64,000 nucleotides of DNA from Streptomyces phaeolivaceus (GCF_009184865.1 NZ_CP045096.1:8246001-8310000); one strand, 5' to 3'; counted from the stretch's first letter, positions 52,181 through 61,836 are shown. Notes: generated by a model not told the origin, from the sequence alone. A program made the numbers and translations.

Positions 52181-53560
52181 ATGACCGAACCGATACCGCA
52201 GGCGGTGACCTGGGCGCTGGCAGTGGCGCTGTTCGCCGCCGCCGTACTGCTGCTGCGCCAGCACGGGATCACCCGGCGGCAGCGCGCGCGGAGCGCCGCG
52301 CTCGCCGACGACGTGCGGGCCCGGGAGGAGGAGCTGCGCCATCTGGTCACGGTCCGCCTGCCCGCTCTCGCCGACCACCCCGGCCAGAGCGTCCCCGGCG
52401 TCGGACCGCTCGACGCCCGGCTCGCCGAGACCGAGTTCGGCAAGGGCCTGGACGAGGTCCTGGCCCGCTTCACCGGCGCCGTCGAGCACGCGCAGACCCG
52501 CGCCGACCAGTCCGCCAAGGCCGCCCTCAAGGCGTCGATGCGCTCGATCCAGGCCCTGGCCAACGAGCAGCAGATGTCCATCTCCGAGATGCAGGACCGG
52601 CACGACGACCCCGACGTGCTGCGCGACCTCCTCGAAGTCGACCACACCAACGCCCAGTTCGGCCGCCGCGCCCAGGCCATCGCCGTACTCTGCGGCTCCT
52701 GGCCGGGACGGCAGCGCGCCACCTCCCCGATCGTCGAGGTCGTCCGCGGCGCCACCTCCCGCATCCGCGACTACCGGCGCATCCGCGTCCACGGCCAGGT
52801 CGACATCGCCGTGGAGAGCCGCGCGGTGGAGCCGGTCGTGCTCGCCGTCGCCGAACTGCTCGACAACGCCTCCCGCCACTCGCAGCCCAACACCACGGTC
52901 GAGGTCAACGTCCAGAACGTGCACAACGGTGTGTGCGTCGTCATCGACGACGCGGGCGTCGGCATGGACGCCCACGCCGTGCGGCGCGCCACCCAACTGC
53001 TCGGCGGACGCGGCGAGGTGGACGTCACCCGCCTCGACGACCCGCCCCAGTTCGGCTTCGCCGTCATCGGGATGCTCGCCCGGCGCTACGGGTTCACCGT
53101 CTCCGTGGACACCCGCTCGCCGTACGGCGGCGTCCGCGCCGTAGCGTTCCTGCCCTCAGCGCTGCTCACCCACCTGGAGCCCGCCGCACCGGAGCCACCC
53201 ATCGACCAGACACCCCTGACCCGGACCGCCCCCGTCCCCCGGCAGACCCGCGCCGAGACCACCCCCGGCACACCGCCCGAGGACACCACCGAGGGCGGAC
53301 TGCCCAAGCGCCGCCGACGCACCCCCAAACGGAACCTCGCCCCCGAGCCGGAGCCCCCGGCACCGGCCGAGGACGACACCGGCCGCTCGCCCGAGGAGAA
53401 CGCCCGCATCATGGGCGCCTTCGCCCGCGGCACCCGCTTCGGCCGGGCGGCGGGACGCATCCTCGACGAGGAGGAGTACGTCCGCGACGCCGCGCCCGAC
53501 TCCGCCGCCGACCCCGCGAGCCCCACCCCCCATGAGAACGAAGGGACCCCCCACGCATGA
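52181..53560 (+). CDS. cvnA: Conservon sensor kinase-like protein
   Basis: This is a 459-residue protein. One N-terminal membrane segment (AVTWALAVALFAAAVLLL, 7-24) is followed by helices and the dimerisation region DRHDDPDVLRDLLEVDH. The HATPase domain has VAELLDNASRHSQPN (N-box), VIDDAGVGMDAHAV (G1) and FGFAVIGMLARRYGFTVS. The last 130 residues are proline-rich and basic. It is shorter than the kinase at 48440 and of the type found in P450-containing conservons. It overlaps the roadblock gene by 4 bases (ATGA). Confidence 0.92.
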   Translation: MTEPIPQAVTWALAVALFAAAVLLLRQHGITRRQRARSAALADDVRAREEELRHLVTVRLPALADHPGQSVPGVGPLDARLAETEFGKGLDEVLARFTGAVEHAQTRADQSAKAALKASMRSIQALANEQQMSISEMQDRHDDPDVLRDLLEVDHTNAQFGRRAQAIAVLCGSWPGRQRATSPIVEVVRGATSRIRDYRRIRVHGQVDIAVESRAVEPVVLAVAELLDNASRHSQPNTTVEVNVQNVHNGVCVVIDDAGVGMDAHAVRRATQLLGGRGEVDVTRLDDPPQFGFAVIGMLARRYGFTVSVDTRSPYGGVRAVAFLPSALLTHLEPAAPEPPIDQTPLTRTAPVPRQTRAETTPGTPPEDTTEGGLPKRRRRTPKRNLAPEPEPPAPAEDDTGRSPEENARIMGAFARGTRFGRAAGRILDEEEYVRDAAPDSAADPASPTPHENEGTPHA

Positions 53561-53970
53561 TCGAGCCCATGACCAACGAGCTGGGCTGGATGCTCGACGA
53601 CGTGCTGAAGGTCCCCGAGGCCCGCCACGCCATCCTGCTCTCCGCCGACGGCATGCTCCGCGCCCACTCCGCCGACATCGACCGCGACGACGCCGAGCGC
53701 CTCGCGGCCGGCCTCTCGGGCCTGCAGTCGATCAGCCGCAGCACCTCCGAGTTCTGCGGCCCGGCGGACGGCCCGTGGCGGCAGACCCTGATCGAGTTCG
53801 GACACGGCTTCGTGTTCCTCGTCGCGGCCGGCGAGGGCGCCTACCTCGCGGTGTCCACCGGCGACGAGGTCGACATGGAGTCCGTGACCTACCGCATGCA
53901 CAAGCTCGTCGACCGGCTCGGCAAGGAGCTGTCCAGCCCGGCACGGCTGGACACGGGCAGCAGGGCATGA
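53557..53970 (+). CDS. cvnB: Roadblock/LC7 protein
   Basis: This is a 137-residue roadblock domain: LGWMLDDVLKVPEARHAILLSA, then DRDDAERLAAGLSGLQSISR and FGHGFVFLVAAGEGAYLAV. It overlaps both neighbours by 4 bases, so the whole conservon is translated as one coupled unit. Confidence 0.92.
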   Translation: MIEPMTNELGWMLDDVLKVPEARHAILLSADGMLRAHSADIDRDDAERLAAGLSGLQSISRSTSEFCGPADGPWRQTLIEFGHGFVFLVAAGEGAYLAVSTGDEVDMESVTYRMHKLVDRLGKELSSPARLDTGSRA

Positions 53971-54326
53971 CGCCCCGCCCCCGGCCGAAGGGGAGCCTGG
54001 TGCGGTCGTACGTCGTCACCGGCGGCCGCTCCCACCCGACCCGCAACACCCTGGACCTGGTCACCCTGCTGATCGCCACCACCGACCTGTCCCTGGCCGG
54101 GCTCACCCCGGAGAAGCGCCGTGTGATGGAGCTGTGCCGCCACGGCTCCCTCTCCCTCGCCGAGGTCGCCGGCCATCTCCGGCTGCCGGTCAGTGTGACC
54201 AAGGTGCTGATCGCCGACCTGATGGACAGCGGCCACATCGTCACCCGCGCACCGATACCGGCCGCCCGGCCGTCGGACGCCAGAATCCTCCAGGAGGTCC
54301 TTGATGGGCTCCGCGCCCGCCTCTGA
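53967..54326 (+). CDS. cvnC: DUF742 protein
   Basis: This 119-residue protein has the DUF742 signature LVRSYVVTGGRSHPTRNTLD and the winged-helix-like part SLAEVAGHLRLPVSVTKVLI, ending LQEVLDGLRARL. ATG 53967 overlaps the roadblock stop. The GTPase gene starts inside its 3' end (54304). Confidence 0.92.
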   Translation: MTPRPRPKGSLVRSYVVTGGRSHPTRNTLDLVTLLIATTDLSLAGLTPEKRRVMELCRHGSLSLAEVAGHLRLPVSVTKVLIADLMDSGHIVTRAPIPAARPSDARILQEVLDGLRARL

Positions 54327-54912
54327 CGACGTCTACCTGCGGCCGACGGTGAAGACGGCGGCCAAGCTGCTCGTCGTCGGTCACTTCGCGGTCGGCAAGA
54401 CCACATTCGTCGGCACGCTCTCCGAGATCCGGCCGCTGCGCACCGAGGAGGTCATGACCGAGGCCGGTGCCCTGGTCGACGACCTCGCCGGCACCCTGGA
54501 CAAGACGACCACCACGGTCGCCATGGACTTCGGCCGGCTCACCCTCGACGACTCGCTGGTGCTGTATCTGTTCGGCGCCCCCGGGCAGCAGCGCTTCACC
54601 AAGCTCTGGCAGGACATGACCCGCGGCGCCCTCGGCGCGCTGGTCCTCGCCGACACCCGGCGGCTCTCCCACTCCTTCGACGTGATGGGCGTCCTGGAGG
54701 AGCTGGGCCTGCCGTACGCCGTCGCCGTCAACGACTTCGACGGCGCCCCCGTGCACGATCTGGACGAGGTGCGCGAGGCCCTCGACCTGCTGGACGAGAC
54801 CCCGCTGGTGCGCTGCGACGCCCGCGATCCGGACTCCTCGACCCGGGCCCTGATCTCCCTCGTCGAGTATCTGCTGAGCCGCCAGGACGACACCGAACTG
54901 GAGCATGTGTGA
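54304..54912 (+). CDS. cvnD: Conservon GTPase
   Basis: This is a 202-residue CvnD-type GTPase: P-loop VVGHFAVGKTTFVGTLSE, AMDFGRLTLD, LFGAPGQQRFTKLWQDM, and base motif AVNDFDG. It has Gly-His-Phe-Ala in place of the Gly-Gly-Phe-Gly seen in the other two GTPases of the window, so it is a different subgroup. ATG 54304 has AGGAGG 6 bases upstream. The P450 gene overlaps its stop by 4 bases (GTGA). Confidence 0.92.
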   Translation: MGSAPASDDVYLRPTVKTAAKLLVVGHFAVGKTTFVGTLSEIRPLRTEEVMTEAGALVDDLAGTLDKTTTTVAMDFGRLTLDDSLVLYLFGAPGQQRFTKLWQDMTRGALGALVLADTRRLSHSFDVMGVLEELGLPYAVAVNDFDGAPVHDLDEVREALDLLDETPLVRCDARDPDSSTRALISLVEYLLSRQDDTELEHV

Positions 54913-56267
54913 CCCCCGCATCGCCGTCCGCCCCGCCCCCGGGCTGCCCGGCCCACCAGCCCATGTACGGACCGGAGTTCGCCGCCGACCCGGCCGCGTT
55001 CTACCGGCGGGCCCGGGCGACCGGCCCGACCACCCCCGTCGAGCTGGCGCCCGGCGTCCGGGCCACCCTCGTCACCTCGTACGAGGCCGCGCTGCACGTC
55101 CTGCGGAGCACGGAGACGTTCTCCAAGGACCCGCGCCGCTGGAACGACCTCAACGACGGCACGGTCCCCCCGGACAGCCCCGTCGTCCCGATGATGATGT
55201 ACCGGCCCAACGCCATCTTCTCCGACGGCGAGGAGCACGAGCGGCTGCGCGGCGCCATCACCGACAGCCTGGCCCGGGTCGAGCCCCACACCCTGCGCGG
55301 CTATGTCGAGCGCAGTGCGGACACCCTCATCGACCGGTTCGCGCCCACCGGCAAGGCGGACCTCCTCGGCGAGTACGCCCAGGTGCTGCCCCTGCTCGTC
55401 TTCAACCATCTCTTCGGCTGCCCGGCCGAACTGGGGCTGAGGCTGGTCGAGAGCATGTCCGACATCTTCGACGGGGTGGACGCCGAGCGGGCCAACGAAC
55501 TGCTCGGCGCCACCCTCTTCGAGCTGGTCACGCTCAAGCGCGGGCAGCCGGGCCCGGACGTGACGTCGTGGCTCACCCGGCATCCGGCGGAGCTCACCGA
55601 CGAGGAGATGATCCACACCCTCGTCGTGCTCATGGGCGCGGGCACCGAGCCGCAGCAGAACCTCATCGCCAACGCGCTGCGGCTGCTGCTGCACGACGAC
55701 CGTTTCGCGGGTGATCTGTCCGGTGGCAGCCTGCCCGTCGAGGACGCCCTCGACGAGGTGCTGTGGACCGACCCGCCGATGGCCAACTACGCCGTGCACT
55801 ACCCGAAACGGGACGTGATGTACGAGGGCGCGCTGCTGAGGGCCGGTGATCCGCTCGTCGTCTCCCTGGCCGCCGCCAACACCGACCCGGCCCTGGCGAA
55901 CGATCAGCGGGCGGGCAACCGGGCCCATCTGGCGTGGAGCGCGGGCCCGCACAACTGCCCCGCGCAGAGCGAGGCCCGGCTGATCGCCTCGGTGGCGGTG
56001 GAGAAGCTCCTCGACCGGCTCCCCGACGTCGAACTCGCCGTCCCCGTAGGGGCGTTGGAGTGGCGCCCGGGTCCCTTCCACCGGGCGCTCGCCGCGCTGC
56101 CGGTGACCTTCCCGCCGGCCCCGGTGGTGGGCGCGGGCGCCGAGGCGCCGGTGTCTGCCGCACGCCGTACGGAGGGCCCGTACGGCGGCGGCGACGCCCG
56201 GCCGGCGGAGCCCACCCGCCCGAGGAGCGGATGGGCCCGGCTGCTGTCCTGGTGGCGCGGCGAGTAG
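54909..56267 (+). CDS. Cytochrome P450 of the CYP157 type (no EXXR motif)
   Basis: This is a 452-residue P450, the fifth gene of the conservon. The heme loop is WSAGPHNCPAQ with axial Cys350. In the K helix, where nearly all P450s have EXXR, the sequence is DEVLWTDPP: Glu283 is present but Trp286 replaces Arg. Loss of EXXR is the published hallmark of the CYP157 family, which sits in Streptomyces conservons. The I-helix region reads VLMGAGTEPQQNLI instead of AGxxT. A Pro/Arg-rich tail ends in RLLSWWRGE, which may touch the membrane or the conservon complex. It may be a partner or sensor rather than an ordinary oxygenase. Confidence 0.88.
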   Translation: MTPASPSAPPPGCPAHQPMYGPEFAADPAAFYRRARATGPTTPVELAPGVRATLVTSYEAALHVLRSTETFSKDPRRWNDLNDGTVPPDSPVVPMMMYRPNAIFSDGEEHERLRGAITDSLARVEPHTLRGYVERSADTLIDRFAPTGKADLLGEYAQVLPLLVFNHLFGCPAELGLRLVESMSDIFDGVDAERANELLGATLFELVTLKRGQPGPDVTSWLTRHPAELTDEEMIHTLVVLMGAGTEPQQNLIANALRLLLHDDRFAGDLSGGSLPVEDALDEVLWTDPPMANYAVHYPKRDVMYEGALLRAGDPLVVSLAAANTDPALANDQRAGNRAHLAWSAGPHNCPAQSEARLIASVAVEKLLDRLPDVELAVPVGALEWRPGPFHRALAALPVTFPPAPVVGAGAEAPVSAARRTEGPYGGGDARPAEPTRPRSGWARLLSWWRGE

Positions 56268-56298
56268 CCGTCCCGGGGAGGCCCGATGGGGATGCCCG

Positions 56299-57546
56299 TC
56301 AGGCCTCGCGGACGGGGAGGCGGCGGTGGCCGTTGGAGATGAACGACTCCACGGTGCCCAAGCCTCCCTCCCCGGCGGCGAGTTCGAGCGACGGGAACCG
56401 CTCGAAGAGCGCCGGGAGCGCGATCCGGGCCTCCATCCGGCCGAGCGGGGCGCCCAGGCAGAAGTGGACGCCGTGCCCGAAGGCGAGGTGCTCCTTGTCG
56501 GCGCGGGTGACGTCGAAGACGTCGGCGTCCTTCCCGTGCCGCTCGGGGCTCCGCCCGGCGGCGGCGTACGCGGCGAGGATCGGCTCGCCCCGGCCGATCA
56601 CCACACCCTCCGGGCCGCCGAACTCGGCGAGGTCCAGGTCCGCCACGGCGTAGCGCAGCGGCAGGCTCGCCACCGGCGCCTCGGTCCGCAGCGTCTCCTC
56701 GATCACGTCGTCCCAGCCCGCGCGGCCCTCCCGGACATGGGCGAGCTGCTCGGGGTGGGTCAGCAGGGCGTGGATGGCCTGGTCGAGGAGGTTGACGGTG
56801 GTCTCGTGCCCGGCGCTGATCATCAGGACCAGGGTGTCGATCAGCTCCTGCTCGCTGAGCCGGGTGTCGTCCTCGTCGCGGGCGGAGATCAGCCCGGAGG
56901 TGAGGTCGTCGCCGGGTGACTCCCGCTTGGCGGCGACGAGTTCGGCCAGTACGCCCTGCAACCGCCCGTAGGCGGCGGTCATCTCACCGGGGTCGGCGGA
57001 GGTGTCGAAGATCTTGTCCACCAACTCCCGCAGTTCCAGGCCCCGTTCCTCGGGCAGCCCGAACAGGTCGGTGATCACCTGGATCGGCAGCGGATAGCAG
57101 AGCTCCTCCCGCAGATCGACCGCCTCGCCGCGCCGCAGGCCCTCCTCGACCCGGTCGAGCAGCCCCTCGGTGATCTCCTCGATGCGCGGCCGGAGGGCGT
57201 TGGTGCGGCGCGAGGTGAACGCCTTGGCGACCAGGGTGCGCAGCCGTTTGTGGTCACCGCCGTACGCGGTGAACATGTTCTGCACGGCGACCCAGGTGAA
57301 CAGCGGCCATTCCGGGGTGATCTCACCGGCGGCGAACCTGGGCCAGTGCTGTCGCGCGTCCTTCGACACCCGGGGGTCGGTGAGCAGTCTCTTGAGCAGA
57401 TCGGGGCTGCTGACGGCCCAGGCCTCGACGGTGGGCGGCCCCGGCAGCACGACCCGGGTCGCCGGACCCGTCTCGCGGATCCGGGCGGCCTCACCGTGGA
57501 TGTCATGGCCGGTCGCGTCAATCACCAAGGGGGTGGGGTTGCCCAT
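56299..57546 (-). CDS. Cytochrome P450 (CYP154-like)
   Basis: This is a 415-residue soluble class I P450 with normal motifs: I-helix LMISAGHETTVNLLDQA, K-helix EETLR, and heme loop FGHGVHFCLGAPLGR. ATG 57546 has AGGAGG 5-6 bases upstream. It converges on the CYP157-type gene, with 31 bases between stops. In Streptomyces, CYP157 and CYP154 genes are known neighbours in conservons; here the second P450 is on the opposite strand. Substrate unknown, perhaps a small aromatic or terpenoid compound. Confidence 0.9.
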   Translation of the reverse strand: MGNPTPLVIDATGHDIHGEAARIRETGPATRVVLPGPPTVEAWAVSSPDLLKRLLTDPRVSKDARQHWPRFAAGEITPEWPLFTWVAVQNMFTAYGGDHKRLRTLVAKAFTSRRTNALRPRIEEITEGLLDRVEEGLRRGEAVDLREELCYPLPIQVITDLFGLPEERGLELRELVDKIFDTSADPGEMTAAYGRLQGVLAELVAAKRESPGDDLTSGLISARDEDDTRLSEQELIDTLVLMISAGHETTVNLLDQAIHALLTHPEQLAHVREGRAGWDDVIEETLRTEAPVASLPLRYAVADLDLAEFGGPEGVVIGRGEPILAAYAAAGRSPERHGKDADVFDVTRADKEHLAFGHGVHFCLGAPLGRMEARIALPALFERFPSLELAAGEGGLGTVESFISNGHRRLPVREA

Positions 57547-57744
57547 CGGGCCCTCCTGCGTCGTAAAAGGTCCACCAACACAACGTGCGGGACCGGTCAC
57601 GCTACGACCCCGTAGCGTCGCCGGGCGAGATCGCGTGGTGGGTGCTGCGTACGACGGCAACTTCCGTGCGCGTACTCGCAAGTCGGGTCGAGGGCCCACT
57701 CCTAGGATCGGGCTCACCCCCCCCATGAAATGCCGGTGAGTGCC

Positions 57745-58128
57745 ATGACTGTCAGCAGGGCCCCGCGCTGGATGTGCTCCTACAGCCCCGAAGTTCGCAC
57801 CGTGCCGGCCGGGCGCTGGTGGAACGCGGTCCGGGTGCCGGTCGCTCTCGGTGCCCTCGCCTTGGAGTCCCTCGGGGACGAGACGGGCGCCGTCATCAAG
57901 GACGGCTACGGCGGCATCATGTACTGGTTGGTCCTCCCGGGCGACGCGTCCGAATGGCGGCTGCCCGACGTCCAGGTCCTCGGCCGCGGCAGCCATGTCG
58001 CCGTCCCGCCCCTGCGCCGTACGGCGGGCCCCGGCCTCTACTGGCGCGTCCCGCTCACCCACGACACCTACTGGACGAACACGACCCGCCTCCGCACGGC
58101 CCTGACGGCCGCGATCCCCGCGCCCTGA
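57745..58128 (+). CDS. Small conserved protein of unknown function
   Basis: This is a 127-residue product that I do not recognise. It has WMCSYSPEVRTVPAGRWWNA, a central YGGIMYWLVLPG and the end YWRVPLTHDTYWTN. There is no signal peptide and no membrane segment. ATG 57745 has GGTGAG 5 bases upstream; ATG 57730 is an alternative. The TGA stop lies in the loop of the palindrome at 58111-58145 and its last residues (AIPAP) are encoded by the palindrome arm. Confidence 0.65.
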   Translation: MTVSRAPRWMCSYSPEVRTVPAGRWWNAVRVPVALGALALESLGDETGAVIKDGYGGIMYWLVLPGDASEWRLPDVQVLGRGSHVAVPPLRRTAGPGLYWRVPLTHDTYWTNTTRLRTALTAAIPAP

Positions 58129-58145
58129 AGGGGCGCGGGGATCGC
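58111..58145. terminator. Perfect 15-bp palindrome carrying the stop codon of the small gene (repeat copy 6)
   Basis: The arms GCGATCCCCGCGCCC (58111-58125) and GGGCGCGGGGATCGC (58131-58145) flank the loop TGAAG. The TGA of the small gene is the first three loop bases. It lies between two converging genes. Confidence 0.85.
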
Positions 58146-58187
58146 GCGATCAACCACGAATCACCCGAGGCCGCCGAACAACCGCGA

Positions 58188-58589
58188 CTACCCGATCTCC
58201 GCAGCGTGCTTCTCCGCCCGCTTCGCGGAGCGTGACCGCTTGACCCGGGGCTCCTGGTCCGGCAGCCAGCCGAAGGCCAGCGTGCTGCCCACCGCCCCCA
58301 TCAGCAGGCCCACGATGAACCCGCCGATGTTGGACGTGAGCCAGGTGCCCAGCGAGAGCATGATCCCGAGGATGGAGTAGAACAGGCGCTGGCTGGGGTT
58401 GAAGAGGATCAGCAACCCGCACAGGACCATCAGCGAGGGCAGCAGATAGCCCGCCAGCCCCTGCATGCCGATCTTGAGGATGACCGGCAGCGGTGCCTTC
58501 ATGGTCAGCAGGATCTCCGTGCCGCCCAGCACCAGCAACAGACCACCGGCGAACGGCCGGTGCCCCCTCCACTCCCGGAAGTCGCCCAC
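58188..58589 (-). CDS. DUF6114 membrane protein
   Basis: This is a 133-residue protein with about four hydrophobic segments (FAGGLLLVLGGTEILL, YLLPSLMVLCGLLILFN, LFYSILGIMLSLGTWL, IGGFIVGLLMGAVGSTLAFG) and a basic C-terminal tail. It matches the actinomycete DUF6114 family. It is coupled to the DUF6230 gene: the GTG start shares one base with the preceding TAG. Function unknown; the two probably form a membrane complex. Confidence 0.85.
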   Translation of the reverse strand: MGDFREWRGHRPFAGGLLLVLGGTEILLTMKAPLPVILKIGMQGLAGYLLPSLMVLCGLLILFNPSQRLFYSILGIMLSLGTWLTSNIGGFIVGLLMGAVGSTLAFGWLPDQEPRVKRSRSAKRAEKHAAEIG

Positions 58590-59248
58590 TAGTCGCAGCC
58601 CTCGCTTGTGAAGCTCATGTGCAGGTCGGGGAGCTTGAAGACGGCCGCGGTGGCGGCGTAGTTGTGCTGGTACAGATCGGTGATGGTGACCGTGTCGGCC
58701 TGCTGGCCGTAGACACCGGGCATGCCCTTCTGGTCCACCTTGTCGAACGTGCTGGAGTCACGGCCGATCTCGATGTTGTTGAACGAGGCGTCGCCCGAGA
58801 TGTCGTCGGAGTCGATCGCCAGGTTCTTCACGCTCACCGGCGTGCCCTTGTCGCCGGCGCTGAGGACCAGCTGGATGCCGCCGAGGTCGACGCTCTGGCA
58901 GAGGTTCGTCAGCTTGCCGTTCTTCACGACCGAGGTGACGACCAGCACCTGACCACCGGTGTCGCCCTCGTTCGGGCTGTTCTCGATCATGTGGTCGAGC
59001 GAGCCGTACTGGGCGAAGCCCTCACCTTCGAGCTTGTCGGCGGTGACCACGAACGGCATGCCGGAGATGGCGAACTGGACGCCGAGAGCGCCCTGCGCGG
59101 TGAGGATCATCAGACCGGCGGCGACCGCCGTGGCCGGCACCGCCATCACGGCGGCGCGCTTCAGGCGGACCCGCCCGCGTCTTCCGGACGCCGCGGGACC
59201 CTCGGGTCTTTCGTTGGTGGACGCCGTGGCGTCCGAGGACGAGGCCAT
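58589..59248 (-). CDS. DUF6230 protein, membrane-tethered and exported
   Basis: This is a 219-residue protein. A basic N-terminus (RRGRVRLKRA) and one membrane segment (VMAVPATAVAAGLMILTAQG, near 34-54) precede an exported domain with FVVTADKLEGEGFAQYGS and a final CD. The pattern fits DUF6230, sometimes labelled cholesterol esterase although no lipase motif is present here. ATG 59248 has GGGAG upstream. It forms a two-gene operon with DUF6114. Confidence 0.85.
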   Translation of the reverse strand: MASSSDATASTNERPEGPAASGRRGRVRLKRAAVMAVPATAVAAGLMILTAQGALGVQFAISGMPFVVTADKLEGEGFAQYGSLDHMIENSPNEGDTGGQVLVVTSVVKNGKLTNLCQSVDLGGIQLVLSAGDKGTPVSVKNLAIDSDDISGDASFNNIEIGRDSSTFDKVDQKGMPGVYGQQADTVTITDLYQHNYAATAAVFKLPDLHMSFTSEGCD

Positions 59249-59367
59249 GTGTGCTCCCTGGACTTCCAAGTTATTGCAGATGAAGCTTCGACGGCCCGTT
59301 GTCCTGGCGCGGACAGCGGTCGCGGCGCACGCCTCGGCGCACCTCCCGTGGGTGCAAGGGCTTACTT

Positions 59368-59383
59368 GCTACGCCGCAGTAGC
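59368..59383. promoter_or_regulatory. Inverted repeat GCTAC-N6-GTAGC, candidate operator
   Basis: This perfect 5+5 inverted repeat lies 120 bases upstream of the DUF6230 start, on the promoter side. Its size suits a TetR-type dimer. Confidence 0.35.
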
Positions 59384-59462
59384 CATTCGCGAAGTTACCG
59401 GTGGTTACTTTCAAGGGTCAAGGCGCTTGTGGCAAAAGGATGTTGGTTGTGCGCCCTCTGTG

Positions 59463-59485
59463 AAAGGTGAACATCTCTCACCTTT
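59463..59485. promoter_or_regulatory. Inverted repeat AAAGGTGA-N7-TCACCTTT
   Basis: This is a perfect 8-bp inverted repeat with a 7-base spacer, followed by GGTTTT. It could be a dimeric regulator site or a weak terminator; its position between divergent genes favours a regulator site. Confidence 0.4.
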
Positions 59486-59569
59486 GGTTTTGTCGTCCGG
59501 AGCCGCTGATTTCGGCCATCCCGCGCAGGGGCTCCGATCATCAACTTCCCTACAACGCCTTGACGTTGA

Positions 59570-60646
<1,077 letters not shown>

Positions 60647-60668
60647 CCTCAACTCCCCGCAGAAAGCG

Positions 60669-60700
60669 GTCGGTTACCGGTCCGGCGGCCGGTAACCGAC
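60669..60700. terminator. Bidirectional terminator
   Basis: GTCGGTTACCGG (60669-60680) and CCGGTAACCGAC (60689-60700) are perfectly complementary, with an 8-base loop. It is placed between the convergent exported-protein and polysaccharide monooxygenase genes. Confidence 0.85.
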
Positions 60701-60729
60701 CTCGGGCAGTGAAGCGGCGGTCGACGCGA

Positions 60730-61764
60730 TCAACTGCCGTGACGGGAGCGGCGTCCCCGGCCGCGCAGGTACAGGGCGGCGCCCGCGGCGAGCACCAGCG
60801 CCGTGGCGCCGCCCGCCACCAGCGGTACGGAGACGCCGCTTTCGTCGGTCGTGGAGGCGACGGGGCTGCCGGGGTCGGCGGTCCGGGCGGCGTCGCCGGT
60901 GGAGTCCTCGGTGTCGGCCGGCGGTGCCTCCGTGGACGCCGTCGGCGTGGCGGACTCCGACTTCTCCGCGGCCGGCTTCCCGGCCGCGCTCTCCTCGTCC
61001 CCGGCGGGCGTCCTCGCCGAACTCCCCGTATCCGTCCCGGGATTGGCCCTCTTCGCCTTCGGGAACGCCACGTCCGAGCAGGAGTAGTACGTGTCGACCG
61101 TGCTCGTGTTCTGCCAGATCGTGTACAGCACATGGTGCCCGGCCCGGTCCGCCGGCAGCTTCGCCGAGAACTCGTAGGAACCGTTCCGCAGTGGCGGGTC
61201 GGTGATCGAGGCGAACGGCTTCTCGGGCAGATCGGACCACTTCAGCGGCTCGGTCGGGTCGTAACCCGGCTTCGTCAGGAACAGCTTGAAGGTACCGGTG
61301 TGCGGGATCGTCGACCGGTACGTCAGATCCAGCGTGCTGCCGGGGGAGAGGCGGGTCGAGGGCCAGTCGGCGCGGGCCAGGTCCAGCCCCTTGTAGGGCG
61401 CGAGCCCGCCGCTGCACAGCTGACCGTCCGGGACGACCTCCCGGTCCCGCCCGTTCACCCCGGCGATCCGCATGTTGTCCCACGCGGTGAAGGGCCCGCC
61501 GTTCGCGGCGATCGCCGCCCGGCACGCCGCCGACCCCTGACTCCCGCCCTCCGGCGAGCACGCCGACACCCGGCTCACCGGATCCGTCGGCGCACCGTGC
61601 GCCCAGGCCGGGCCGACGGCCCCGGCGGTGAGCAGCAGCGGGGCCACGACGGCCGCGGCGGCGGTCGTGACCCCGGCACGGCGGCCGGGGGTGCGACGGC
61701 GGCCGACGCGGCAGCCGTCGGTGCGGCGGGCGGACAAGCGGTACATCCGGTACGTCCGATCCAT
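60730..61764 (-). CDS. AA10 lytic polysaccharide monooxygenase, membrane-anchored
   Basis: This is a 344-residue protein. A long Arg-rich N-terminus (RRRTPGRRAGVTT, possibly Tat) and a hydrophobic segment end in GPAWA. Cleavage there exposes His56 as the mature N-terminus (HGAPTDPVSR). His56 with His155 (STIPHTGTFKLFL) forms the copper histidine brace, and YYSCSDVAF ends the AA10 domain. A Ser/Thr/Pro/Glu-rich linker (245-310) leads to a C-terminal membrane segment (VPLVAGGATALVLAAGAALY) with a basic end. It should cleave chitin or cellulose oxidatively while tethered to the cell surface. The start is uncertain because no good ribosome site is visible. Confidence 0.88.
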   Translation of the reverse strand: MDRTYRMYRLSARRTDGCRVGRRRTPGRRAGVTTAAAAVVAPLLLTAGAVGPAWAHGAPTDPVSRVSACSPEGGSQGSAACRAAIAANGGPFTAWDNMRIAGVNGRDREVVPDGQLCSGGLAPYKGLDLARADWPSTRLSPGSTLDLTYRSTIPHTGTFKLFLTKPGYDPTEPLKWSDLPEKPFASITDPPLRNGSYEFSAKLPADRAGHHVLYTIWQNTSTVDTYYSCSDVAFPKAKRANPGTDTGSSARTPAGDEESAAGKPAAEKSESATPTASTEAPPADTEDSTGDAARTADPGSPVASTTDESGVSVPLVAGGATALVLAAGAALYLRGRGRRSRHGS

Positions 61765-61836
61765 GGGGGGCGAGGCTTCACAGGGGTCCACCGTGTCGTA
61801 CGGGACCCATGGGCGCGGTGTTCAACGGCGTGGCCG

